Source: Deltaproteobacteria bacterium (GTDB lineage: Bacteria > Bdellovibrionota_C > UBA2361 > SZUA-149 > JADYYL01). Taken from it: a stretch of 9,819 nt of DNA. The DNA is taken from the NCBI GenBank assembly GCA_020853655.1, contig JADYYL010000108.1, positions 1 to 9,819 on the forward strand, given 5' to 3'. This document shows, piece after piece, positions 5,978 to 9,819 of this stretch; the first letter of the stretch is position 1, and each line of letters starts with the position of its first letter. The notes beneath the pieces were generated by a model. It worked only from the letters and a program-made list of their open reading frames with translations. It had not been told where the DNA came from and made no database searches. A program made the position numbers and the translations under genes.

Positions 5978-6535
5978 ATGGCCACATCCCTCGACAAGCT
6001 CGTTGATTCATTTATTGAGTCGATCCCCGACCAGGTGGATCGAGAACAGGTTCGCGAAGCCGCGAAGGGCGCTGAGCGCGTTGCGCTCCCGGCGAGTCTG
6101 ACCCAAGAAGGCGGAAAGCCCGAGTCAGAGGAACAGCTCTATAAAATCATTAACGACCTCTCGATACCGCAGAAGATCAAGCTCGCACTGTTCGGAAATA
6201 TGAGCGCGCGAGGACTTCTTATTCGAGAGTCGAAAAATAGGCAGATCCCGCTCTTCGTGCTTCAGAATTCTCGGCTCACAGACAACGAGATCCAGGAGTT
6301 CTCCCGAAATACGAACCTCTCAGATCAGGTCCTCAGAGAGATCGCTTCGAACTCGGACTGGATGAAGAACTACGCCGTTCGCTTCAATATCGTGTCGAAC
6401 CCAAAATCCCCGATCGACTCTTCGTTGAAGTGGGTGAAGTATCTGAACATGCAGGACCTTCGGAAGTTGATGAAGTCGAAGAACATCCCCCAGGTTGTCG
6501 CTTCGCAGTGCCGCAAGCTTGTCGATTCGAAGTAA
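5978..6535 (+). CDS. Uncharacterised 185-aa helical protein with LRV/HEAT-like repeats
   Basis: The product is not assigned to a named family. The ATG at 5978 is the first good start; the ribosome-binding site is weak. Residues 1-60 are charged and include a low-complexity linker (about 37-52). Residues 60-183 look like consecutive short helix pairs, with segments such as LFGNMSARGLLIRES (71-85), VLQNSRLTDNEI (94-105), LREIASNSDWMKNYAVR (119-135) and NPKSPIDSSL (141-150). This resembles leucine-rich-variant or HEAT-like repeats, whose units have the pattern xNPxxPxxxLxxLAxxxxWxVR. There is no signal peptide or membrane segment, so it is probably cytoplasmic. From memory, similar proteins of unknown function occur in deltaproteobacterial genomes. 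A protein-interaction scaffold is a reasonable guess only. It is 83 bp after birA and on the same strand. Confidence 0.85.
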   Translation: MATSLDKLVDSFIESIPDQVDREQVREAAKGAERVALPASLTQEGGKPESEEQLYKIINDLSIPQKIKLALFGNMSARGLLIRESKNRQIPLFVLQNSRLTDNEIQEFSRNTNLSDQVLREIASNSDWMKNYAVRFNIVSNPKSPIDSSLKWVKYLNMQDLRKLMKSKNIPQVVASQCRKLVDSK

Positions 6536-6718
6536 AACACTCGGAAACTCGGCTCCAGCTCCTCGATAACGAAGGAGAGCGTCTCCTCGGTGCCACAACG
6601 CGGCAACTGGGCCCCTCATGCGAAAGAGTGCGGGGGAACTCGGATCATGCCGATATTCTAACGATGTTAATGTGACTGATAGCCGTTCCGTCAGTGCACA
6701 CACGCCAATCTACGATGG
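6536..6718. other. 183-bp gap before the histidine kinase gene
   Basis: A short hairpin GGAGA (6574-6578) / TCTCC (6582-6586), flanked by CGA and TCG, lies 40 bp after the preceding stop. It lacks a T run and so is not a standard terminator. A second dyad, CTGA (6676-6679) / TCAG (6691-6694) flanked by GTG and CAC, sits about 25 bp before the kinase start. No clear promoter can be assigned. Confidence 0.4.
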
Positions 6719-8581
6719 GTGATGGAACGACGACGAACCATAACGATCGCAGCATCTCTTCTCGCACTTTCGAGTGTGGTACTTCCCGCTGCGCTGTTTG
6801 CGGGGCTCCTCACGCCCCTCGTCGCATCTGTGATCGTGACCGCGCTGGCCTGGTGCGTCGCCATTCTTGTCATCGCATTTCACAAATCGCGCATGGATGA
6901 GATCCGGCGAGCTCTCCCGAAGGCGGAGGGTTCGGGCGGCGAACTCGTCGATGAAATTGCCTCTCAGCTCCAAGATATGCGCCGTTACTACAACAGTGCT
7001 TTCGCGGTGCAGCTGGACGAATCCATTCCGACGGGCCACGTCGAGAGTCGACTCTGCTCGATCGCTGAGATCGCACAGGAGGAGCTGCGCGCGCGCTCGG
7101 TTGAGATCTCTCTGTATGACGAAGAGTCGAGACTGTGGTCTCGAACTCTGCTTGTCGGCGAGCCTTTCTCGGTCGAAGGACAGTCTATGCTCGCCGAGTC
7201 GCCGGCGGCACTGGAGGAGACGACCGTTCTCCGAACTCCGACAGGGGCCGTCGTGGCTTCTCCGCTGCGCTTCTCTGGTGCCGTCTTCGGCGCGATTCGA
7301 GCAGAGCTATTCTCAGGCCATACGCCGGAGAAGGGGGATCTCGACATCATCAAACTGTGTGCGAATCAATGCGCGTCGGTTCTCGCAAATTCGCGCTTTA
7401 CCCAGGATCTCATCCGAATGAAGCGGCTGGCGGACGAGTCGGTCAAAGTCAAAACCGGATTTCTCGCCAATCTCAGCCACGAACTGCGCGGCCCACTTGG
7501 AATCATCCTGAACGGAACAGAGCTAATCCTTGATGGACTCTGTGGCGAGATTACGGATCACACTCGCGACACAGTTCGGATGGTGAAATCAAGCGGCGAA
7601 CACCTCCTCGATTTGGTCAACGACGTCCTCGACTACGCGAAAGTCGAGGCAGGCAAAGTCGTGCCGAAACCAGTGGAAGTGTCGGTCAAGGAGCTCCTGG
7701 TCGACCTCGGGAAAATCACGCGTTCGCAAGCCGAGAGCAAGAAGCACAAAGTGATCGTCGAGCCGGTTGATGAAACCCTCGGGATGGTGTGCGACAAGCG
7801 CCACGCGCGTCAAATGCTCCTCAACTTTCTAACGAACGCGATCAAATATACGCCAGAAGGGGGCACAATCACCGTGTCTGCCGAGAAGACGGCGACGAAT
7901 CGAGTGCGTATCTCGGTGAAAGACTCCGGTGTCGGCATTCCGGAGGATCAGCGGAGTAAAGTGTTTGCCGCATTTGAGCGCGTCGATCACAAGTACTCCT
8001 CCGCGCAAACCGGCACTGGGCTCGGCATGCCCCTCACGAAGCGGCTCGCCGAGGCGAACGGCGGACTCGTTGATTTCGAATCAGAAGAGAATGTCGGCTC
8101 GACGTTCTGGCTGACACTTCCCTACGTGCAGCGTGGCTCCGAGGAGACCACCGGGACACGGCTCGCCACTCAAGCGGTGTTGCCGCTGGGGCGTGGCGAG
8201 ACAGTCTTGCTCGTTGATCCAGATGCCCACGCACGCGGGCTCGTGGAAACGTATTTGCAGAAAGAGGGATTCTCAGTCTTCGCCGCGGGTTCCGGCCGCG
8301 ATGTCCTCCGCGCGCTGAGGGAGACCAACATTGCCATCGCCGTGCTCGAGAACGATCTCCCAGACCTTTCCGGCGTCGAGCTCGTCGCAGCGCTTCGCGC
8401 CCATCCGAAAGGTGCGAGTGTTCCGGTTGTGCTGGTGAGTGCAAAGGCCTTTGTTTTCGATGTTGAGCACTTCCTCAAAATGGGCGTCGACCGCTGCCTT
8501 TCCAAACCGGTGGACCTCCGCGAGGTCGCAGTCACGGCACGCCGTTTGATCGACGAATCCCGGGAGACAAGTGCCCGGTAA
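6719..8581 (+). CDS. Membrane-anchored hybrid histidine kinase (GAF-HisKA-HATPase-receiver)
   Basis: The start is GTG 6719 or the adjacent ATG 6722; neither has a strong ribosome-binding site. Two hydrophobic segments (about 8-29 and 31-54) with almost no loop between them anchor the 620-residue protein. There is thus no periplasmic sensor, and sensing is probably by the GAF-like domain (about 105-227). The kinase core is complete: H box FLANLSHELRGPLG (248-261) with phosphorylated His254, N box NFLTNAIKYT (369-378), G1 DSGVGIPED (402-410), F box FAAFE (416-420) and G2 TGTGLGMPL (431-439). A receiver-like domain (about 495-610) has Ser574 and Lys596 (SKP), but Glu544 where the phospho-accepting Asp belongs. 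It also reads VDPD, losing one of the two adjacent acids that bind Mg. It may therefore not accept phosphate. No response regulator is adjacent, so the signal output is unknown. Confidence 0.93.
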   Translation: MMERRRTITIAASLLALSSVVLPAALFAGLLTPLVASVIVTALAWCVAILVIAFHKSRMDEIRRALPKAEGSGGELVDEIASQLQDMRRYYNSAFAVQLDESIPTGHVESRLCSIAEIAQEELRARSVEISLYDEESRLWSRTLLVGEPFSVEGQSMLAESPAALEETTVLRTPTGAVVASPLRFSGAVFGAIRAELFSGHTPEKGDLDIIKLCANQCASVLANSRFTQDLIRMKRLADESVKVKTGFLANLSHELRGPLGIILNGTELILDGLCGEITDHTRDTVRMVKSSGEHLLDLVNDVLDYAKVEAGKVVPKPVEVSVKELLVDLGKITRSQAESKKHKVIVEPVDETLGMVCDKRHARQMLLNFLTNAIKYTPEGGTITVSAEKTATNRVRISVKDSGVGIPEDQRSKVFAAFERVDHKYSSAQTGTGLGMPLTKRLAEANGGLVDFESEENVGSTFWLTLPYVQRGSEETTGTRLATQAVLPLGRGETVLLVDPDAHARGLVETYLQKEGFSVFAAGSGRDVLRALRETNIAIAVLENDLPDLSGVELVAALRAHPKGASVPVVLVSAKAFVFDVEHFLKMGVDRCLSKPVDLREVAVTARRLIDESRETSAR

Positions 8582-8590
8582 TATTCGTTT

Positions 8591-8620
8591 TCGAGTGAGA
8601 GCGAAGAGAGCTCGATTTTT
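8591..8620 (+). terminator. Weak terminator candidate after the kinase gene
   Basis: TCGAG (8591-8595) pairs with CTCGA (8611-8615) across a 15-nt loop and is followed directly by TTTTT (8616-8620). It lies 10 bp after the stop, a good place for a terminator, but the 5-bp stem is weak. Confidence 0.35.
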
Positions 8621-8767
8621 CACCTCCTGCCGATAGACTTTGCGCGTCATAGAAGAAGGGTGCGTGAGTATGAAGAGAGTTTCCGCCACTGCGAAAACTC
8701 TTCCATGCTTTTTGGACAAGAACTTTTGCCTCTGGACTCTCAAGGTCGCCACTTGTCAAGACGATAT

Positions 8768-8790
8768 CTGATCTGTGCAGAAGAGATCAG
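8768..8790 (+). promoter_or_regulatory. Inverted repeat upstream of the small HTH-like gene
   Basis: CTGATCT (8768-8774) is the exact reverse complement of AGATCAG (8784-8790), with 9 nt between; the spacing suits a dimeric regulator. It lies 73 bp before the next start codon. A -10-like TATAAC at 8841-8846 follows, without a clear -35. Operator function, perhaps for autoregulation, is inference. Confidence 0.35.
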
Positions 8791-8862
8791 GATCGAATGG
8801 TGTAGTGAAGCGCGAGCGGCGATACGCACCGCGCAGGTTTTATAACGGTTTGTAGAGGGACG

Positions 8863-9189
8863 ATGTCGAAGCACGACGTAGCGCTTGAAAGCGCATTTGA
8901 CGACCATCAGATTCGTGACACCGCATCCGCAGAGCGCAATCTCATGCGGGCGATACTCCGTTCCGCGATGGACGATCTCTCCAAGCGAGGCGAGCCCCAG
9001 CGGCAAGCTCGAACGTTCTTCCTCTCTGAAGACGATTACTACCTGTACTCGTTCCCGAGCATCTGTTCCCATCTGGGTCTGTGCGCCAAGACGATCCGAA
9101 ACAGGCTCGGGGTCATCGCTGGACAGAAGCAGAGCGAGGATATCAGTTCGACAGAGCGAGCGCTCGCGGTCGTTAGTGACCGGGTATAG
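8863..9189 (+). CDS. Small putative helix-turn-helix protein, function unknown
   Basis: The product has 108 residues and starts at ATG 8863 with GAGG (8855-8858) 4 nt upstream. It is not assigned to a named family. Three parts are visible. A helix comes first (about 23-41, ERNLMRAILRSAMDDL). Next is a short acidic-aromatic segment, FFLSEDDYYLYSF (52-64). Last is a stretch, SICSHLGLCAKTIRNRLG (66-83), that looks like a helix-turn-helix with a recognition helix KTIRNRL. From memory, the pattern of an ERxLM helix, then an SDD segment, then SFxxICxxLGLxxxxIRxxL occurs in small uncharacterised proteins of deltaproteobacteria and related groups. A DNA-binding regulator is the best guess. The polar tail (84-108) looks disordered. 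It stands alone, 281 bp after the kinase gene and convergent with pyruvate kinase. Confidence 0.75.
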   Translation: MSKHDVALESAFDDHQIRDTASAERNLMRAILRSAMDDLSKRGEPQRQARTFFLSEDDYYLYSFPSICSHLGLCAKTIRNRLGVIAGQKQSEDISSTERALAVVSDRV

Positions 9190-9240
9190 GCCACCCTCGA
9201 GCGCCCTCGTCCTCGCTTATTGAAATCATTGGCAAACACT

Positions 9241-9268
9241 CGAGGCCCCTCGCCTCTGCCCAAAGAGG
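9241..9268. terminator. Hairpins between convergent genes, doubtful terminator
   Basis: Two adjacent stems, CGAG (9241-9244) / CTCG (9249-9252) and CCTCT (9253-9257) / AGAGG (9264-9268), lie in the 98-bp gap between the convergent genes. Neither strand has a following T run, so a standard intrinsic terminator is not shown. Confidence 0.25.
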
Positions 9269-9287
9269 AGCTGCTCCCGCCGAGCGA

Positions 9288-9819
9288 CTAAGCCGTGCGC
9301 GGTATCTCGCGAATCTCCATCACGTTTGTCTTACCGCTCTGCTTCGTTCGCAGGCCGGCCGTGATAACGACTCGCGCGCCAGGTTTGAGACCGTATTGAT
9401 CTCGCACCGCGGCCATCGCGTTATAGATCTCATCCTCGGTAACGGATTCAGAGTCCAGACGGATCAGCACCGGCTCGACGCCCCAGTTGAGCGCGAGGCG
9501 GTTGAGAGTCGAGGGTTCTGTCGTCACAGCAAAGAATGGATGCTTGGGTCGATACTTCGACATGAGTCGAGCCGAATGCCCGGACATCGTGCAGACGATC
9601 ACGGCGGATGCCTGAACTTTGACGGCCGCATTCATGGCGGCGTAGCACACCGCGTCGGGAACGGTCGCGCGATCGAGTCCACGGAGGTTCGAGCGATACG
9701 CTTCAGGATCGAAATTCTTCTCCGCGTCCGTAATGATTCGATCGAGTACCTTGATCGCTTCGACGGGATACTTACCGATAGCGGTCTCGTCTGAAAGCAT
9801 GACCGCATCTGTTCCGTCA
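9288..9819 (-). CDS. pyk: Pyruvate kinase, C-terminal part (5' end outside window)
   Basis: The minus-strand frame is still open at the window edge; about 177 residues are visible, ending at TAG (9290-9288). The ATG within MLSDETA is internal, since the frame continues upstream as DGTDAVMLSDETAIGKYP, the characteristic end of the catalytic barrel. Then comes the C-terminal domain, with the typical features TMSGHSARLMSKYRP, TLNRLALNWGVEP and GARVVITAGL near the end. This domain binds allosteric effectors in many bacterial enzymes. Pyruvate kinase converts phosphoenolpyruvate and ADP to pyruvate and ATP in glycolysis. A full enzyme is about 470-480 residues, so roughly 300 lie beyond the window. 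The gene converges on the small HTH-like gene. Confidence 0.96.
   Translation of the reverse strand, partial: DGTDAVMLSDETAIGKYPVEAIKVLDRIITDAEKNFDPEAYRSNLRGLDRATVPDAVCYAAMNAAVKVQASAVIVCTMSGHSARLMSKYRPKHPFFAVTTEPSTLNRLALNWGVEPVLIRLDSESVTEDEIYNAMAAVRDQYGLKPGARVVITAGLRTKQSGKTNVMEIREIPRTA

Noticed and set aside
8660..8845. Possible 61-aa protein between the kinase and the HTH-like gene
   Set aside because: No convincing ribosome-binding site and no recognisable features; the inverted repeat at 8768-8790 lies within it, which fits regulatory DNA better.
1..9819. Mobile element, CRISPR array, tRNA or phage module
   Set aside because: No transposase or integrase, no long terminal inverted repeats, no regularly spaced repeats and no tRNA-like cloverleaf were seen on either strand.

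Overview
The window looks like ordinary chromosome of a Gram-negative bacterium of the broad deltaproteobacterial type (Myxococcota, Desulfobacterota, SAR324 or Bdellovibrionota-like). The Gram-negative part rests on an outer-membrane Tol-Pal set: TolB, the lipoprotein Pal, and the CpoB/YbgF lipoprotein. The deltaproteobacterial part is weaker. It rests on my memory of similar small uncharacterised proteins (5978-6535 and 8863-9189) in those groups. I see no insertion sequence, phage gene, CRISPR array, tRNA or rRNA.

Layout. 2-760 is the 3' part of tolB. 761-1380 is a long, AT-richer, hairpin-rich gap with no convincing ORF. 1381-1848 is pal, followed by a strong intrinsic terminator at 1879-1915. 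2023-2754 is cpoB. After a 173-bp gap come three genes packed head to tail: ribF (2928-3959), a RluD-family pseudouridine synthase (3940-4968, overlapping ribF by 20 bp) and birA (4965-5894, overlapping by an ATGA). A 185-aa helical-repeat protein of unknown function follows at 5978-6535, then a membrane-anchored hybrid histidine kinase at 6719-8581. Next is a 108-aa putative helix-turn-helix protein at 8863-9189. The convergent 3' end of pyruvate kinase lies on the minus strand at 9288-9819.

How the genes fit together. TolB, Pal and CpoB belong to the envelope-constriction machinery. Here they appear split by a 620-bp gap and by a terminator instead of being tightly co-transcribed. ribF, rluD-like and birA form a translationally coupled housekeeping cluster for FMN/FAD synthesis, rRNA pseudouridylation and protein biotinylation. 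The kinase has no adjacent DNA-binding partner.

I do not see a convincing new multi-gene system. The signals most worth a second look are the receiver domain of the hybrid kinase, which has Glu at the phospho-acceptor position, and the structured tolB-pal gap, which could hold a small RNA or a long pal leader. After those come the unknown 185-aa protein and the 108-aa putative regulator with a dyad upstream.
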